Shown in pieces: positions 24,114 to 35,035 of a stretch of DNA of 64,000 nt. Every line of letters begins with the position of its first letter. Position 1 is the stretch's first letter. Made by a program: the position numbers and the translations under genes. The stretch is from Brumimicrobium oceani (GTDB lineage Bacteria; Bacteroidota; Bacteroidia; Flavobacteriales_D; Crocinitomicaceae), in the NCBI RefSeq assembly GCF_003143775.1, contig NZ_QFRJ01000004.1, positions 62,001 through 126,000 on the forward strand, in the 5' to 3' direction. The notes beneath the pieces are model-generated. The model searched no databases. It saw only the letters and a program-made list of their open reading frames with translations, and had not been told where the DNA came from.

Positions 24114-24127
24114 AGTAATGAGTTTTC

Positions 24128-25435
24128 TTACTTTTTTCTAATAAAAATTCTTACTGGAACCCCTTCAAAATCAAAATGCATTCTAATTTTATTCTCCAAA
24201 AATCGCTTATAGCTATCTGGGATATATTGAGGTAAATTACTATAAAAAGCAAAAGCCGGAGCATGCGTTGGGAGTTGTGTAATGTATTTAATGTTAACAT
24301 ACTTCCCTTTAAGTGATGGAGGCGGGAAATGAGCAATTTCATTTTGCATCACTTCATTTAAAACTGAGGTCTGAATTTTCTTCACCCTGTTATTGTACAC
24401 CTTCATAGCTACTTCTAGTGCCTTATGAATACGTTGCTTAGTTACAGCTGATGTAAAAACAATTGGAACGTCATTAAAAGGAGCAAGCTGCTCTCGAATT
24501 CGCTCCTCAGCTTCCTTAGTTGATTGTGTTCCCTTGTTCTCAATCAAGTCCCACTTATTGACTAAAACAACTATTCCTTTATGATTTTTTTCACACATGT
24601 AAAAGATGTTCAAGTCTTGTTTTTGAATGCCTTCAGTTGCATCGATCATAAAAATACAAACATCTGCACTTTCAATCGTTCGCACGGATCTAAGAACAGA
24701 ATAGTATTCTATGTCCTCTTGTACCTTTGCACGTTTTCTAATTCCCGCTGTATCTATTAAAACAAAATCAAAACCAAATGCAGAATATCTAGTATTCACC
24801 GCATCTCTGGTGGTTCCTGAAATAGGAGTTACGATATTCCTTTCCTCACCAATTAGAGCATTCGCCAAAGAAGACTTCCCTACATTAGGCTTACCCACAA
24901 TCGCAAAACGTGGGAGTTCACTATCAGACTCTATCTCTTTAGATTGAAATTCCTTTACAATATCATCTAACAATTCTCCAGTCCCAGAGCCACTTGCCGC
25001 AGCAATATCATATACATCACCTACACCTAAAGACCAGAACTCTGAGGACAATCCCACTCGACCAGTGTTATCCACTTTGTTCGCTGCCAAGAAAACTTTC
25101 TTATTAGAAGCTCGCAACAGTTTCGCTACTTTATCATCAAGGTCCGTTACACCTGTTGTTACATCCACAACAAAAATAATTACATTCGCCTCTTCAATGG
25201 CCAATTCGACTTGTTTCCGAATTTCCTGCTCAAACACATCATCAGAACCTCTAACGTATCCACCTGTATCAATTACAGAATACTCATATCCGATCCATTC
25301 TCCTTTACCGTAAATTCTATCTCTAGTTACTCCACTCATTTCTTCAACGATGGCATTTCTAGACTCTGTTAAACGGTTAAATAATGTTGACTTACCAACA
25401 TTTGGTCTACCAACAATTGCTACTATATTACTCAT
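24128..25435 (-). CDS. der: Ribosome biogenesis GTPase Der (EngA)
   Basis: A 435-residue protein with two tandem GTPase domains and a KH-like C-terminal domain. Domain 1 has [14 protein letters not shown] and DTGGY, domain 2 has [22 protein letters not shown] and NKWD. The end (RIFIRKK) is the usual Der C-terminus. Der is needed for assembly of the 50S subunit. It follows era after a two-base gap, so the two assembly GTPases form one operon. Confidence 0.97.
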   Translation of the reverse strand: MSNIVAIVGRPNVGKSTLFNRLTESRNAIVEEMSGVTRDRIYGKGEWIGYEYSVIDTGGYVRGSDDVFEQEIRKQVELAIEEANVIIFVVDVTTGVTDLDDKVAKLLRASNKKVFLAANKVDNTGRVGLSSEFWSLGVGDVYDIAAASGSGTGELLDDIVKEFQSKEIESDSELPRFAIVGKPNVGKSSLANALIGEERNIVTPISGTTRDAVNTRYSAFGFDFVLIDTAGIRKRAKVQEDIEYYSVLRSVRTIESADVCIFMIDATEGIQKQDLNIFYMCEKNHKGIVVLVNKWDLIENKGTQSTKEAEERIREQLAPFNDVPIVFTSAVTKQRIHKALEVAMKVYNNRVKKIQTSVLNEVMQNEIAHFPPPSLKGKYVNIKYITQLPTHAPAFAFYSNLPQYIPDSYKRFLENKIRMHFDFEGVPVRIFIRKK

Positions 25436-25437
25436 AA

Positions 25438-26313
25438 TTAGTACCCATATTTTTTTAATTTACCATCGTTATTGCGCCAATCTTTATCCACCTTAACGAA
25501 AGTCTCGAGAAACACATGCTTATCCACAAATTTCTCTATGTCTTTGCGGCTGTCGATCCCGATATACTTTAATTGTCTTCCTTTGGCACCAATCAGAATC
25601 CCTTTTTGAGAATCTCTTTCAACTATAATATTGGCCCTAATTCGAATTATATCCTCTTCCTCCACATAATCTGTAACTTCCACTTCACAAGCGTAAGGAA
25701 CTTCCTTTTTCAAATTCAAAAATATCTTCTCGCGAATAATTTCTGAAATAAAGAAGCGCATCGGACGATCAGATATAGCCTCTTTGTCAAAGAATGCCGG
25801 TGAGTCAGGAAGCTTATCTAAAATTAAATTCAAAATAGGCTCTACATTAAACTTATGTAAAGCAGAAATAGGTAAAACGGTAGCATTTGGCAATTCTTTA
25901 GACCAATACTCCAAGCGTTCCGCAACCACTTTTTGATCCTTCAGGTCTACCTTATTTACTAAGCAAATCACTGGAACATTAAGCAATTTAATTCTTTCCA
26001 ATGTTTCTTTATGGTTCATTGTATTTTCAAAAATATCAGTAATGAAAAGCAAGACATCAGCATCCTTAATAGAGGAGTCTACATACTTCATCATTGATTC
26101 ATGCAAGCCATAAGCCGCATTAACTACTCCAGGTGTATCAGAGAAAACTATTTGATAGTCCTCATGATTTAAAATACCACGAATCCTATGACGCGTGGTT
26201 TGGGCTTTTGATGTTACAATAGAAAGTTTCTCGCCTAAAAGGCGATTCATTAATGTAGATTTCCCCACATTAGGACTTCCAACTATATTCACAAAACCAG
26301 ATTTATGACTCAT
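25438..26313 (-). CDS. era: Ribosome assembly GTPase Era
   Basis: The 291-residue protein has an N-terminal GTPase domain ([26 protein letters not shown]) and a C-terminal KH domain with the conserved [15 protein letters not shown]-type region and [15 protein letters not shown]. Era binds the 3' end of 16S rRNA and acts in 30S assembly. It precedes der by two bases. The start at 26313 places the P-loop at the usual distance. Confidence 0.97.
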   Translation of the reverse strand: MSHKSGFVNIVGSPNVGKSTLMNRLLGEKLSIVTSKAQTTRHRIRGILNHEDYQIVFSDTPGVVNAAYGLHESMMKYVDSSIKDADVLLFITDIFENTMNHKETLERIKLLNVPVICLVNKVDLKDQKVVAERLEYWSKELPNATVLPISALHKFNVEPILNLILDKLPDSPAFFDKEAISDRPMRFFISEIIREKIFLNLKKEVPYACEVEVTDYVEEEDIIRIRANIIVERDSQKGILIGAKGRQLKYIGIDSRKDIEKFVDKHVFLETFVKVDKDWRNNDGKLKKYGY

Positions 26314-26359
26314 ATATAAATTTTATTATTTGCTAAATTGCAAAATAAATTGGTATAAA

Positions 26360-26391
26360 AAAAGGGCTGCCGAATAGATCAGACAGCCCTT
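26360..26391 (-). terminator. Terminator of the large ribosomal protein cluster
   Basis: AAGGGCTG and CAGCCCTT form a stem with a 14-base loop. Read leftward, a T-rich tract follows. It lies 32 bases past the rplQ stop and before the era gene. Confidence 0.8.
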
Positions 26392-26422
26392 AATATTTTA
26401 ACACAATAGGTTTATACCAATC

Positions 26423-27121
26423 CTATTTAGCTTTTTTTTCAACTAACTCTTTAGCTTGTTTCACCCATTCTTCGGACTCAATTCGATCTTCGCTTATACC
26501 CTCGATCTCCGACATTTTCGTAATGTCTTCAGCCGTTAAAGAAGCAATATCTTCAAACTTACTGAAACCTGCGTCTACTAGCTCTTTCGCGTAAACTGGG
26601 CCGATTCCTTTAATTTTAGTTAAGTCATCACCAACACTCTTAGCTTCTTTCTTTTCAGTAGATTTAGTTTCCTCAGCATTTGCATCCGTAGAAGCATTAG
26701 TTGTTCCACCTCCTCTTCTTGAACGACGCGTTTTCTTTTCTTTTGGTTCTTTCGTCATCAAATCATTGAAATCTACCAATTCGATCATACACATTTCAGC
26801 ATTATCACCTAAACGGTTACCAATACGAATGATACGCAAATATCCTCCTGGTCTGTCAGCAATTTTAGGTGAAATCTCTCTGAACAATTCAGTTGTTGCT
26901 TCTTTACTCTGTAAGTATTTAAATACTATACGTCTAGAGTGTGTTGAATCAGTTTTAGATTTCGTTAGCAAAGGCTCTAGATAAACACGAAGTGCTTTTG
27001 CTTTTGCTACGGTTGTATTAATTCTTTTGTGTTCTATAAGTGAACAAGCCATATTAGAAAGCATTGCTTTTCTGTGTGCAGATGTTCTACTTAAACTATT
27101 ATTTTTCTTACCGTGTCTCAT
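26423..27121 (-). CDS. rplQ: 50S ribosomal protein L17 with C-terminal helix-hairpin-helix extension
   Basis: A 232-residue form of L17. Residues 1 to about 125 are the normal protein ([41 protein letters not shown]). A basic, then alanine/threonine-rich linker leads to an extra domain at about 165-232 with [20 protein letters not shown], a helix-hairpin-helix, and [15 protein letters not shown]. Many bacterial L17 proteins are about 120 residues long. The extension might touch rRNA or DNA; I recall similar additions in other Bacteroidota. It is the last gene of the ribosomal cluster. Confidence 0.96.
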   Translation of the reverse strand: MRHGKKNNSLSRTSAHRKAMLSNMACSLIEHKRINTTVAKAKALRVYLEPLLTKSKTDSTHSRRIVFKYLQSKEATTELFREISPKIADRPGGYLRIIRIGNRLGDNAEMCMIELVDFNDLMTKEPKEKKTRRSRRGGGTTNASTDANAEETKSTEKKEAKSVGDDLTKIKGIGPVYAKELVDAGFSKFEDIASLTAEDITKMSEIEGISEDRIESEEWVKQAKELVEKKAK

Positions 27122-27142
27122 TTTAAAGTCTTATATCAGTTT

Positions 27143-28135
27143 TTACTCTTTGTCTAATTTATACTTAGACGTATTCATTCCAAACGACAATCCTTTAGCA
27201 TCAACAAGATCTTCAAGTTCTGTAAGGGATTTTTTACCAAAGTTTCTAAACTTCAATAAGTCGTTTTTATTATAGACTACCAAATCTCCTAAGGTATCTA
27301 CGTCGGCAGCTTTCAAACAGTTAAGCGCACGAACTGATAAGTCCAAGTCAACTAACTTTGTTTTCAACAATTGACGCATGTGTAGCGAAGTCTCATCAAA
27401 CTCTTCAGTTTCAGATTTGATTTCACTATCCAACGTTATACGCTCATCAGAGAAAAGCATAAAGTGATGGATAAGGATTTTTGCAGCTTCTTGCAAAGCA
27501 TCTTTAGGATGAATAGAGCCATCTGTTTGGATGTCAAAGATTAATTTTTCATAATCTGTTTTTTGCTCTACACGGAAGTTCTCAACAGTAAATTTCACAT
27601 TTTTAATTGGTGTGAAAATCGAGTCGATAAAAATTGTTCCAAAAGGTGCGTTAGCTGTTTTATTCTCTTCAGCAGGAACGTAACCTCTTCCCTTAATTAT
27701 CTTTAGTTCAATATCTAATTTTACTGAAGCATCCATGTTACAAAGAACCATATCTGGGTTCAAAACTTGGAATGCAGTAGTAAATTTACCGATATCACCC
27801 GCAGTGAAAGTATCTTGACCTCCAACAGAGATGATCACAGTTTCTTCGTCTTGATCTTCGATTTGTTGCTTAAAACGAACTTGTTTTAAGTTCAAAACGA
27901 TTTCAGTTACGTCTTCTACTACACCTTTGATTGTAGAAAACTCGTGATCTACCCCTTCAATACGAATTGAAGATATTGCAAAGCCTTCTAGTGAGGAAAG
28001 TAATATACGTCTTAAAGCGTTTCCAACAGTGATTCCATAACCTGGCTCTAACGGACGAAACTCGAATTGACCTTCGTGTGCGTTAGATTCAATCATGATC
28101 ACCTTGTCCGGCTTTTGAAAATCTAAAATAGCCAT
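27143..28135 (-). CDS. rpoA: RNA polymerase alpha subunit
   Basis: A 330-residue alpha subunit. The N-terminal dimerisation domain has [20 protein letters not shown] and [19 protein letters not shown], and the C-terminal domain has [19 protein letters not shown], which contacts UP elements and activators. Length and layout are normal. It lies between rpsD and rplQ, as in most alpha operons, with 16-21 base gaps. Confidence 0.98.
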   Translation of the reverse strand: MAILDFQKPDKVIMIESNAHEGQFEFRPLEPGYGITVGNALRRILLSSLEGFAISSIRIEGVDHEFSTIKGVVEDVTEIVLNLKQVRFKQQIEDQDEETVIISVGGQDTFTAGDIGKFTTAFQVLNPDMVLCNMDASVKLDIELKIIKGRGYVPAEENKTANAPFGTIFIDSIFTPIKNVKFTVENFRVEQKTDYEKLIFDIQTDGSIHPKDALQEAAKILIHHFMLFSDERITLDSEIKSETEEFDETSLHMRQLLKTKLVDLDLSVRALNCLKAADVDTLGDLVVYNKNDLLKFRNFGKKSLTELEDLVDAKGLSFGMNTSKYKLDKE

Positions 28136-28151
28136 AATAATAAATTAATTT

Positions 28152-28757
28152 TTATTTAGAATATAATTCTACAATCAGTTGTTCCTTTATGTTTTCAGGA
28201 ATCATTTCTCTTGATGGAGTGCTCATTACTGTTCCAGACATTGAGCTAGAATCCCAGTTCAACCAATCATAATTAGTAGTCTTTGAAGCAATAGAATTTG
28301 TAATCGCCTCTAAAGATTTAGATTTCTCACGTACACCTACCACATCCCCTTCACGAAGAGAATAAGAAGGAATGTTCACTAGATTACCGTTAACAGTAAT
28401 GTGCTTATGAGAAACAAATTGACGTGCAGCGCTACGTGTAGGAGCAATACCTAAACGATAAACTGTGTTATCTAAACGTGACTCACAAAGAATTAACAAG
28501 TTCTCACCTGTAATTCCCTTCATTGCAGATGCTTTCTTAAATAAATTCAAAAACTGACGCTCTAAAATACCGTAAGTATATTTAGCTTTTTGTTTTTCAG
28601 TTAACTGGATAGAGTACTCAGATTGTTTTCCTCTTCTCTTGTTTGGTCCGTGTTGACCTGGTCCGTAACTTCTTTTTTCCAGTGCTTTGTCTGGGCCAAA
28701 AATTGGTTCTCTAAATCTACGAGCAATTTTCGACTTTGGTCCTGTATATCTTGCCAT
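28152..28757 (-). CDS. rpsD: 30S ribosomal protein S4
   Basis: A 201-residue S4, one of the primary 16S-binding proteins. It has the start [19 protein letters not shown] and an S4 RNA-binding domain ([25 protein letters not shown]). No zinc-finger cysteines are present near the N-terminus, so it is the zinc-free type. A 77-base gap separates it from rpsK, the longest in this part of the cluster; no regulatory hairpin was evident in it. Confidence 0.98.
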   Translation of the reverse strand: MARYTGPKSKIARRFREPIFGPDKALEKRSYGPGQHGPNKRRGKQSEYSIQLTEKQKAKYTYGILERQFLNLFKKASAMKGITGENLLILCESRLDNTVYRLGIAPTRSAARQFVSHKHITVNGNLVNIPSYSLREGDVVGVREKSKSLEAITNSIASKTTNYDWLNWDSSSMSGTVMSTPSREMIPENIKEQLIVELYSK

Positions 28758-28834
28758 TTCAAATAATTATTGTGAGGCACTGTGAATTAAGGCATCTTCC
28801 TTCGCCAGTGTGACTCCCCTTGTTGTTTATAAAA

Positions 28835-29221
28835 TTATACTCTTCTACGTTTCGGTGGACGACAACCATTGTGTGGTAATGGAGTAACATCATTAATTTC
28901 TGTTACCTCAATTCCTGAATTGTGTATTGCACGAATTGCTGACTCTCTTCCTGAACCAGGTCCTTTAACAAATACTTTTACCTTACGTAATCCGAAGTCA
29001 TGAGCTTCTCTAGCACACTCTTCAGCCGCAACTTGTGCAGCATAAGGAGTATTCTTTTTAGAACCTTTGAAGCCCATTTTTCCTGCAGAGGACCAAGAAA
29101 TAACTTGTCCTTGTGCATTGGTTAAAGAAATAATGACATTGTTGAAGGTAGCTTGGATATGCGCTTCACCAATTGCATCTACTTTAACATTTTTCTTCTT
29201 CTTTTGATTAGACTTTGCCAT
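28835..29221 (-). CDS. rpsK: 30S ribosomal protein S11
   Basis: A 128-residue S11 with [40 protein letters not shown] and the conserved end [12 protein letters not shown]11 shapes the mRNA exit region of the 30S platform. It follows rpsM by 12 bases. Confidence 0.98.
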   Translation of the reverse strand: MAKSNQKKKKNVKVDAIGEAHIQATFNNVIISLTNAQGQVISWSSAGKMGFKGSKKNTPYAAQVAAEECAREAHDFGLRKVKVFVKGPGSGRESAIRAIHNSGIEVTEINDVTPLPHNGCRPPKRRRV

Positions 29222-29233
29222 ATTAAATACTAA

Positions 29234-29608
29234 TTATTTCGTTGCTTTTTTCTTATTCGCAACAGTTTTTCTTCTACCTTTTCTTGTTCTAGAGTTGTTC
29301 TTAGTACGTTGTCCTCTTAAAGGTAAACCAGATCTATGTCTAACTCCTCTGTAACAACCAATATCCATTAAACGTTTGATGTTTAACTGAACTTCTGAAC
29401 GTAATGCTCCCTCAACTTTAATTTCGTTAATGGTTGTACGAATAAGACCAATTTGGTCATCATCCCAGTCTGATACTTTGATGTTTTCGTCAATACCATT
29501 CGCTTTTAAAATCTCTTGTGCTTTACTACGTCCAATACCAAAGATATATGTTAATCCAATAACACCTCTTTTGTTTTTTGGTAGATCTATTCCTGCAATT
29601 CTCGCCAT
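29234..29608 (-). CDS. rpsM: 30S ribosomal protein S13
   Basis: A 124-residue S13 with [14 protein letters not shown] (helix-two-turn-helix region) and [19 protein letters not shown]. The basic tail reaches the P-site tRNA region. It is the first gene after rpmJ, with a 16-base gap. Confidence 0.98.
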   Translation of the reverse strand: MARIAGIDLPKNKRGVIGLTYIFGIGRSKAQEILKANGIDENIKVSDWDDDQIGLIRTTINEIKVEGALRSEVQLNIKRLMDIGCYRGVRHRSGLPLRGQRTKNNSRTRKGRRKTVANKKKATK

Positions 29609-29624
29609 AACTTTTACAATTATC

Positions 29625-29741
29625 TTATCCTTGTCGTTGTTTTAACTTCGGATTTTTTTTGTTTATAACGTAAACTCTTCCTTTTCGTTTTACGATTTTG
29701 CAATCTTCCGATCGCTTTTTAACTGAAGCTCTTACTTTCAT
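29625..29741 (-). CDS. rpmJ: 50S ribosomal protein L36
   Basis: A 38-residue frame starting [20 protein letters not shown] and ending NPKLKQRQG, which is L36. It lies in the usual place between infA and rpsM. Only one cysteine is present, so the zinc ribbon of the C+ type is missing; this fits the zinc-independent form. The gene is so short that it is easily missed. Confidence 0.96.
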   Translation of the reverse strand: MKVRASVKKRSEDCKIVKRKGRVYVINKKNPKLKQRQG

Positions 29742-29774
29742 TTTACTTTCTATTTATGCGTCTTAAACGCTCAC

Positions 29775-29993
29775 CTATTTATATCTAAATGTGATCCTCC
29801 CTTTTGTTAAATCATAAGGGGACATTTCTACTTTGACACGATCTCCTGGTAAAATTTTGATGTAATACATCCTCATCTTTCCAGAAATGTGCGCGGTAAT
29901 TATATGACCATTCTCCAACTCAACTCTAAACATTGCGTTAGATAATGATTCTATAATTGTTCCGTCTTGTTCTATTGATTGTTGTTTAGCCAT
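29775..29993 (-). CDS. infA: Translation initiation factor IF-1
   Basis: The 72-residue protein is a single OB fold. [20 protein letters not shown] and [19 protein letters not shown] are highly conserved in IF-1, which fills the A site during initiation. It lies 14 bases after secY and 33 bases before rpmJ. Confidence 0.98.
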   Translation of the reverse strand: MAKQQSIEQDGTIIESLSNAMFRVELENGHIITAHISGKMRMYYIKILPGDRVKVEMSPYDLTKGRITFRYK

Positions 29994-30007
29994 TTATCTT
30001 AGTTAAA

Positions 30008-31312
30008 TTACATTCCAGACATTTCGCCTTGAGTACGACGTCCTCTAATTTTAGTCCCTTCCATTAACCCATCATAATGACGGTTTAGTAAGTAAGATTC
30101 TATCTGCTGTAAAGTATCCAAAACAACACCTACCATAATCAACAAAGAAGTTCCACCAAAGAATAGTGCAAATCCATCACCTACACCAAACTGCACTGCA
30201 ATCGCAGGAATAATAGCAATAATAGCTAAAAATACAGATCCCGGTAATGTGATTTTTGACACCAAGTTGTCGATGTAACCAGCAGTTTCATCCCCCGGAC
30301 GAACCCCAGGAATAAACCCACCATTTCTCTTCATATCATCCGCCATCTTTTTAGGATTGATCATTATCGCAGTATAGAAATACGTGAAAACGATAATCAA
30401 GACAAACAAAACGAGATTATACCAAAGTCCAAAAATACCAAAGTTCTGTTCAATGAACATTACTGGTACTGTCATTATTGCTTGCGCAAAGATAATTGGC
30501 ATAACTCCTGAAGCATTTACTTTAATTGGTAAGTAAGAACGTGCACCTTGTGCATCAACAGCACCGCCCCTTGCTCCAGCCACACGCTTAGCATAATTCA
30601 TAGGGATTTTTCGAACCCCTTGAACAATCAAAACAGTCACCATTACAATCAGCATAAAGACGATTACTTCAATGATCACAATAAGGAATGAATGCTGTGC
30701 AGTTTCTGCTACAAACGATTGTGGCAGTCGCGCAATAATTCCTACTGTAATCAAAAGAGAGATACCGTTTCCTACACCTTTATCAGTAATTCTTTCACCT
30801 AACCAAACAGCGAACATTGCCCCAGCGACAAGCACTAGAACAGATTGTGTCCACCACAGAGGTGAATTAATGAATGCTTCTGGGATAGCGTTTTTACCTG
30901 CCACATATAGCGACAAGTAACCAGGAGCTTGCACAGCACAGATAATAATGGTTAAAATACGCGTATAGTTATTTATACGCTTACGACCACTTTCACCTTC
31001 TTGTTGCATCTTTTGAACCGCTGGAACCGCCATTCCCATCAACTGCATAATAATAGAGGCAGAAATGTAAGGCATAATTCCTAAGGCCAAGAACGAAGCA
31101 TTCGTAAACCCTCCACCAGAAAGCAAACCTAAGAGGCCTTCAATAGTACCAGCGTCTGCTCCATCTGATGCCAGCTTGGAACTATCTACACCTGGCAATA
31201 CAATAAACGATCCGATTCGGAAAACAAGAATAAGGGAAAAGGTTATTAATAACCTTTTCCTTAGTTCTTCAACTTTCCAAATATTACTTATATTATCTAT
31301 TAGTTTCTTCAT
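30008..31312 (-). CDS. secY: Protein translocase subunit SecY
   Basis: A 434-residue, ten-helix channel of the Sec translocon. MKKLIDNISNIWKVEELRKR is a typical SecY N-terminus, and the cytoplasmic loop QEGESGRKRINNYTR and GGFIPGVRPGD are conserved. A longer in-frame start at 31354 would overlap the end of rplO by 16 bases and add a non-conserved leader, so the ATG at 31312 is preferred. It sits between rplO and infA as in most bacteria. Confidence 0.96.
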   Translation of the reverse strand: MKKLIDNISNIWKVEELRKRLLITFSLILVFRIGSFIVLPGVDSSKLASDGADAGTIEGLLGLLSGGGFTNASFLALGIMPYISASIIMQLMGMAVPAVQKMQQEGESGRKRINNYTRILTIIICAVQAPGYLSLYVAGKNAIPEAFINSPLWWTQSVLVLVAGAMFAVWLGERITDKGVGNGISLLITVGIIARLPQSFVAETAQHSFLIVIIEVIVFMLIVMVTVLIVQGVRKIPMNYAKRVAGARGGAVDAQGARSYLPIKVNASGVMPIIFAQAIMTVPVMFIEQNFGIFGLWYNLVLFVLIIVFTYFYTAIMINPKKMADDMKRNGGFIPGVRPGDETAGYIDNLVSKITLPGSVFLAIIAIIPAIAVQFGVGDGFALFFGGTSLLIMVGVVLDTLQQIESYLLNRHYDGLMEGTKIRGRRTQGEMSGM

Positions 31313-31338
31313 CTGGGTAAAATAGTTTGCAAAGTTAA

Positions 31339-31785
31339 TTAGATTTCTGAACAATCACCACCTTTCGACTCAATTTCTGCTTTTGCAGTTGCCGAAAATT
31401 TGTGAGCAGAAACGCTAATTTTTGCTTTTAGTTCACCTCTACCAAGGATTTTAACTAATTCTCTATTTCCTAATAGCCCATTTTGACGTAGTACTTCAGG
31501 ATTAATTTCAGTAAGATTTTTACGATCAACCAAAGTTTGAATAACATCCAGGTTTACTGCTTTGTATTCAACTCTATTAATATTCGTAAAACCGTATTTA
31601 GGTACACGTCTTTGAAGTGGCATTTGTCCACCCTCAAAACCGATTTTCTTACTGTAACCTGATCTTGATTTAGCACCTTTATGACCACGCGTAGCTGTTC
31701 CACCATATCCAGAACCTTGTCCTCTTCCGATTCGGCGCTGGCTGTGTGTAGAACCCTTAGCTGGTTTTAAATTATTTAAACTCAT
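31339..31785 (-). CDS. rplO: 50S ribosomal protein L15
   Basis: A 148-residue L15 with the basic glycine-rich N-terminal extension RRIGRGQGSGYGGTATRGHK, which penetrates 23S rRNA, and the folded domain LLGNRELVKILGRGELK. It lies 20 bases after rpmD and 26 bases before secY. Confidence 0.98.
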   Translation of the reverse strand: MSLNNLKPAKGSTHSQRRIGRGQGSGYGGTATRGHKGAKSRSGYSKKIGFEGGQMPLQRRVPKYGFTNINRVEYKAVNLDVIQTLVDRKNLTEINPEVLRQNGLLGNRELVKILGRGELKAKISVSAHKFSATAKAEIESKGGDCSEI

Positions 31786-31805
31786 TGCTTTTCAGTTTTT
31801 ATGTT

Positions 31806-31985
31806 TTACTCAACTACTTCAACTAAGTGTTGAACTTTAGCGATCATACCCATAACTTGAGGAGTTGCTTCCTTTTCGATCGTATGATTCATTTTTCTTA
31901 ATCCTAATGCTTTTACCGTGTCTTTTTGACGTTGTGTTCGGTTAATAGCACTTCTTACAAGTTTAATTTTTACTGTCTTTGCCAT
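31806..31985 (-). CDS. rpmD: 50S ribosomal protein L30
   Basis: A 59-residue frame, [20 protein letters not shown] to LVEVVE, with the L30 signature [13 protein letters not shown]. It lies between rpsE and rplO, its usual position, with gaps of 11 and 20 bases. It is easily overlooked because of its length. Confidence 0.97.
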   Translation of the reverse strand: MAKTVKIKLVRSAINRTQRQKDTVKALGLRKMNHTIEKEATPQVMGMIAKVQHLVEVVE

Positions 31986-31996
31986 TATAAATTATA

Positions 31997-32515
31997 TTAA
32001 CCGTTAAACACTTGTTCCATGGTAATACCACGTTGTTTAGCAACAGAAAACGCATCTCTCATTTGAGCTAATGCATCGATTGTAGCTTTAACAACATTCT
32101 GTGGATTAGATGAACCTTGCGATTTTGCCAAAACATTATGGATTCCTGCACTCTCCAATACAGCACGCATTGCACCACCTGCAATAACTCCTGTACCTTC
32201 TGATGCTGGCTTGAGTAAAACTCTTGCTCCACTAAACTTACCTTTCTGTGTGTGTGGCACAGTATTGTTAATGATTGGAACACGAATTAAGTTCTTTTTC
32301 GCATCATCAATTCCTTTTGAAATTGCTTCTGTTACTTCATTTGCTTTACCTAATCCTTGACCTACGATTCCGTTTTCATTACCAACCACTACGATTGCTG
32401 AGAAACTGAACGTACGTCCACCTTTGGTTACCTTTGTAACTCTGTTAATTCCTACTAACTTATCTACAAGTTCTAAGTCAGCTGGTTTAACGTGATTATT
32501 AATTTTTGCTGCCAT
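31997..32515 (-). CDS. rpsE: 30S ribosomal protein S5
   Basis: A 172-residue S5 with [20 protein letters not shown] (the double-stranded RNA-binding-like domain that affects accuracy) and the C-terminal domain [20 protein letters not shown]. It follows rplR by four bases. Confidence 0.98.
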   Translation of the reverse strand: MAAKINNHVKPADLELVDKLVGINRVTKVTKGGRTFSFSAIVVVGNENGIVGQGLGKANEVTEAISKGIDDAKKNLIRVPIINNTVPHTQKGKFSGARVLLKPASEGTGVIAGGAMRAVLESAGIHNVLAKSQGSSNPQNVVKATIDALAQMRDAFSVAKQRGITMEQVFNG

Positions 32516-32519
32516 TTTC

Positions 32520-32873
32520 TTAAAGTTTTAGTCCACCTTCTCTTGCTCCATCAGCAAGTGATTTTACTCTACCATGATATAAATAACCATTACGGTCAAA
32601 TTTCACTGCTGCTATATCGGCTTTTAACGCTTTTTCAGCGATCATTTTACCTACAAACGCAGCTTGCTCGATTTTCGGAAGGTTTTCACATTCTTTTTGT
32701 CCTTGAGATGAAGCAGAAACCAAAGTCTCTCCTTTCAAATCATTGATTACCTGAGCATAAATTTGCTTGTTACTTCTATACACAGTTAATCTAGGAAGTG
32801 TCTCAGTACCCGTCAAATTCTTACGGATACGTTTTTTTATCTTAGCTCTTCTAGCTATTTTACTAAATGCCAT
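32520..32873 (-). CDS. rplR: 50S ribosomal protein L18
   Basis: A 117-residue L18, a 5S rRNA-binding protein, with [34 protein letters not shown] and [20 protein letters not shown], all conserved. It lies between rplF and rpsE. Confidence 0.98.
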   Translation of the reverse strand: MAFSKIARRAKIKKRIRKNLTGTETLPRLTVYRSNKQIYAQVINDLKGETLVSASSQGQKECENLPKIEQAAFVGKMIAEKALKADIAAVKFDRNGYLYHGRVKSLADGAREGGLKL

Positions 32874-32890
32874 TTTTTCTTAAATTAAGA

Positions 32891-33442
32891 TTATTTACCT
32901 GCGGCTTTACCTGCTTTTCTTCTCACATACTCCCCTTGGAAGCGGATACCTTTTCCTTTGTATGGTTCAGGTTTACGGAAGGAACGAATTTTGGCAGCTA
33001 CGTGTCCTAACAGTTGTTTATCATATGACTCTAGAGTCACAACTGGTGCTTTACCTTTAGCGGTTTCTGCAGATACCTTAACTTCTTGAGGAATTTCGAA
33101 AACAATAGGGTGAGAATGTCCAACAGACATTGTCAAAATCTGACCTTGAGCATCAGCTCTAAATCCAACTCCTATTACTTCTAATACCTTCTTAAACCCT
33201 TCCGAAACACCTTCAACCATATTACTTACCAATGATCTAGAAAGACCATGCTTAGCTCTTGTTGCTGGGGCGTCTGATGCGCGGTTAAATGTGATTACTC
33301 CATCCTCGATTTGAGCAGTGATTTCTGGATCCATTTCGTGAGTGATCTCACCTTTAGGTCCTTTCACTGTCACGAGTTGTCCATCCATTTTAATTTCTAC
33401 TCCACTCGGGATACTTACTGGGGATTTACCTATCCTTGACAT
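32891..33442 (-). CDS. rplF: 50S ribosomal protein L6
   Basis: A 183-residue L6 with the start SRIGKSPVSIPSGVEIK and the conserved C-terminal rRNA-binding segment IRSFRKPEPYKGKGIRFQGE. Two similar alpha/beta domains are apparent. L6 lies near the sarcin-ricin loop and factor site. It is 17 bases from rplR and 21 from rpsH. Confidence 0.98.
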   Translation of the reverse strand: MSRIGKSPVSIPSGVEIKMDGQLVTVKGPKGEITHEMDPEITAQIEDGVITFNRASDAPATRAKHGLSRSLVSNMVEGVSEGFKKVLEVIGVGFRADAQGQILTMSVGHSHPIVFEIPQEVKVSAETAKGKAPVVTLESYDKQLLGHVAAKIRSFRKPEPYKGKGIRFQGEYVRRKAGKAAGK

Positions 33443-33463
33443 TGCTTATTACTACTTTATAAA

Positions 33464-33862
33464 TTAATAAACGTAACAAAGAACTTCACCACCAACTTTT
33501 TGTACTCTCGCTTCTTTATCAGTCATCAAACCTTTTGATGTAGATATAATTGCGATTCCCAAACCGTTTAATACACGTGGTAATTCCTTTGAATTACTAT
33601 ACTTTCTTAATCCTGGAGATGAAACACGTTGCAATTTAGTAATTGCAGGAACTCTCGTTGAAGGATTATATTTAAGTGCAATCTTAATTATTCCTTGTTT
33701 ATCGTCTTCTTCCACTTTATAGTTTGCGATGTATCCTTTTTCAAAAAGAATTTTCGCCATTGCTACTTTAGTGTTTGAAGAAGGCATTTCAACAACTTTC
33801 TTAGTCACACTGCTCGCATTTCTTATGCGAGTCAAAAAATCTGCTATTGGATCTGTATTCAT
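33464..33862 (-). CDS. rpsH: 30S ribosomal protein S8
   Basis: A 132-residue S8 with [19 protein letters not shown] and the C-terminal [20 protein letters not shown], both diagnostic. S8 binds the central domain of 16S rRNA and in other bacteria represses the spc operon. No S8-site-like structure was evident in the short gap upstream of rplE. Confidence 0.98.
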   Translation of the reverse strand: MNTDPIADFLTRIRNASSVTKKVVEMPSSNTKVAMAKILFEKGYIANYKVEEDDKQGIIKIALKYNPSTRVPAITKLQRVSSPGLRKYSNSKELPRVLNGLGIAIISTSKGLMTDKEARVQKVGGEVLCYVY

Positions 33863-33881
33863 AACTTTTCTAACTATAAGA

Positions 33882-34151
33882 TTACCAACTTGCTTTTTTA
33901 ATTCCTGGTATTTTACCAGAAAGAGCCATTTCTCTAAACGTCACCCTTGACAGTCCAAATTGTCTCATATAACCTCTTGGACGACCAGTTAAATTACAAC
34001 GATTGTGTAGTCTAACTTTGGATGAGTTTGCTGGCAATTTTTGAAGTGCTTCCCAGTCACCAGCGTCTTTAAGCGCTTGGCGCTTATCAGCATACTTAGC
34101 AACCATTGCTTCTCTTTTGCGCTCACGCGCTTTCATTGATTCTTTTGCCAT
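33882..34151 (-). CDS. rpsN: 30S ribosomal protein S14
   Basis: An 89-residue S14 with [20 protein letters not shown] and the C-terminal [13 protein letters not shown]. Only one cysteine is present, so it is not the zinc-binding short form. A longer reading from 34187 would overlap rplE; the ATG at 34151 gives the conserved start [14 protein letters not shown] and a four-base gap, so it is chosen. Confidence 0.97.
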   Translation of the reverse strand: MAKESMKARERKREAMVAKYADKRQALKDAGDWEALQKLPANSSKVRLHNRCNLTGRPRGYMRQFGLSRVTFREMALSGKIPGIKKASW

Positions 34152-34155
34152 CTTA

Positions 34156-34707
34156 TTACTTTTTTGTAAATGGAAATTTAAATGCATCTAACAATGCTTT
34201 TGCTTCTTCATCTGATTCTGATGACGTCACAAAAGTAATATCCATTCCTAAGATTTTGTTTACTTTATCGATATCGATTTCCGGAAAAATAATATGTTCT
34301 TTAACCCCCATATTAAAGTTTCCACGACCGTCAAACCCTCTTGCTGGAACTCCTTTGAAGTCACGTGTACGAGGTAGAGCGATTGAAATCAAACGATCTA
34401 AAAATTCATACATGATATCTCCACGTAGAGTTACCTTCGTTCCAATTGGCATTCCTTTTCTTAACTTAAAGTTAGAAACGTCTTTCTTTGAAACTGTCGC
34501 TACTGGCTTTTGACCTGTAATTGCGGTAATATCTTCGATTGCTCCATCAATGATTTTCTTATCAGCTACTGCCTCACCAATACCTTGAGAAATAACAATT
34601 TTCTCAATTCTTGGTACGCGCATTACAGATTTGAAACCGAATTGTTCCTTCAAAGCTGGAATAACTTCCGCTTTGTACTGCTGTCTAAGTCTTGGTGTAT
34701 AACTCAT
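34156..34707 (-). CDS. rplE: 50S ribosomal protein L5
   Basis: A 183-residue L5, a 5S rRNA-binding protein, with [18 protein letters not shown] and [20 protein letters not shown]. Its ATG overlaps the rplX stop by one base (TAATG), so translation is coupled. Confidence 0.98.
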   Translation of the reverse strand: MSYTPRLRQQYKAEVIPALKEQFGFKSVMRVPRIEKIVISQGIGEAVADKKIIDGAIEDITAITGQKPVATVSKKDVSNFKLRKGMPIGTKVTLRGDIMYEFLDRLISIALPRTRDFKGVPARGFDGRGNFNMGVKEHIIFPEIDIDKVNKILGMDITFVTSSESDEEAKALLDAFKFPFTKK

Positions 34708-35024
34708 TACTTAATTTCTTCTCCTGATTTCTTAGCGAATCGAACTAGCTTTCCATCCTTGTTTTTCTTACGACCAACTCTTGTTGGTTCGTTATTGAAA
34801 ACAAGCATGAGGTTGGAAATGTGAAGTCCCGCTTCTTTCTCCACAATACCACCTTGAGGGTTCGCTGCATCTGGTTTAGTGTGACGCTTTACAACGTTCA
34901 CACCTTCCACAAGCACACGATCTTTATTCCTGTCTATTGATAGGACTTTTCCGTCCTGACCACGATGCTCACCACTAATTACCTTAACGGTGTCACCTAC
35001 TTTAATGTGTAATTTCTTTTGCAT
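34707..35024 (-). CDS. rplX: 50S ribosomal protein L24
   Basis: A 105-residue L24 with the KOW motif [20 protein letters not shown] and [21 protein letters not shown]24 is an assembly initiator of the 50S subunit. It is one base overlapped with rplE and 11 bases after rplN. Confidence 0.98.
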   Translation of the reverse strand: MQKKLHIKVGDTVKVISGEHRGQDGKVLSIDRNKDRVLVEGVNVVKRHTKPDAANPQGGIVEKEAGLHISNLMLVFNNEPTRVGRKKNKDGKLVRFAKKSGEEIK

Positions 35025-35035
35025 GATTTTAAGTT

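Larger units (their letters stand above)
23821..24127. other. Spacer between the GH3 and der genes
   Basis: It holds the GH3 leader on the left, a hairpin at 23947-23980 and the der terminator at 24075-24113. No gene is supported; an open rightward frame through the hairpin looks accidental. Confidence 0.6.

Noticed and set aside
28758-28834. Possible promoter or control site in the 77-base rpsK-rpsD gap
   Set aside because: No TAnnTTTG box with a matching TTG and no convincing hairpin was found.
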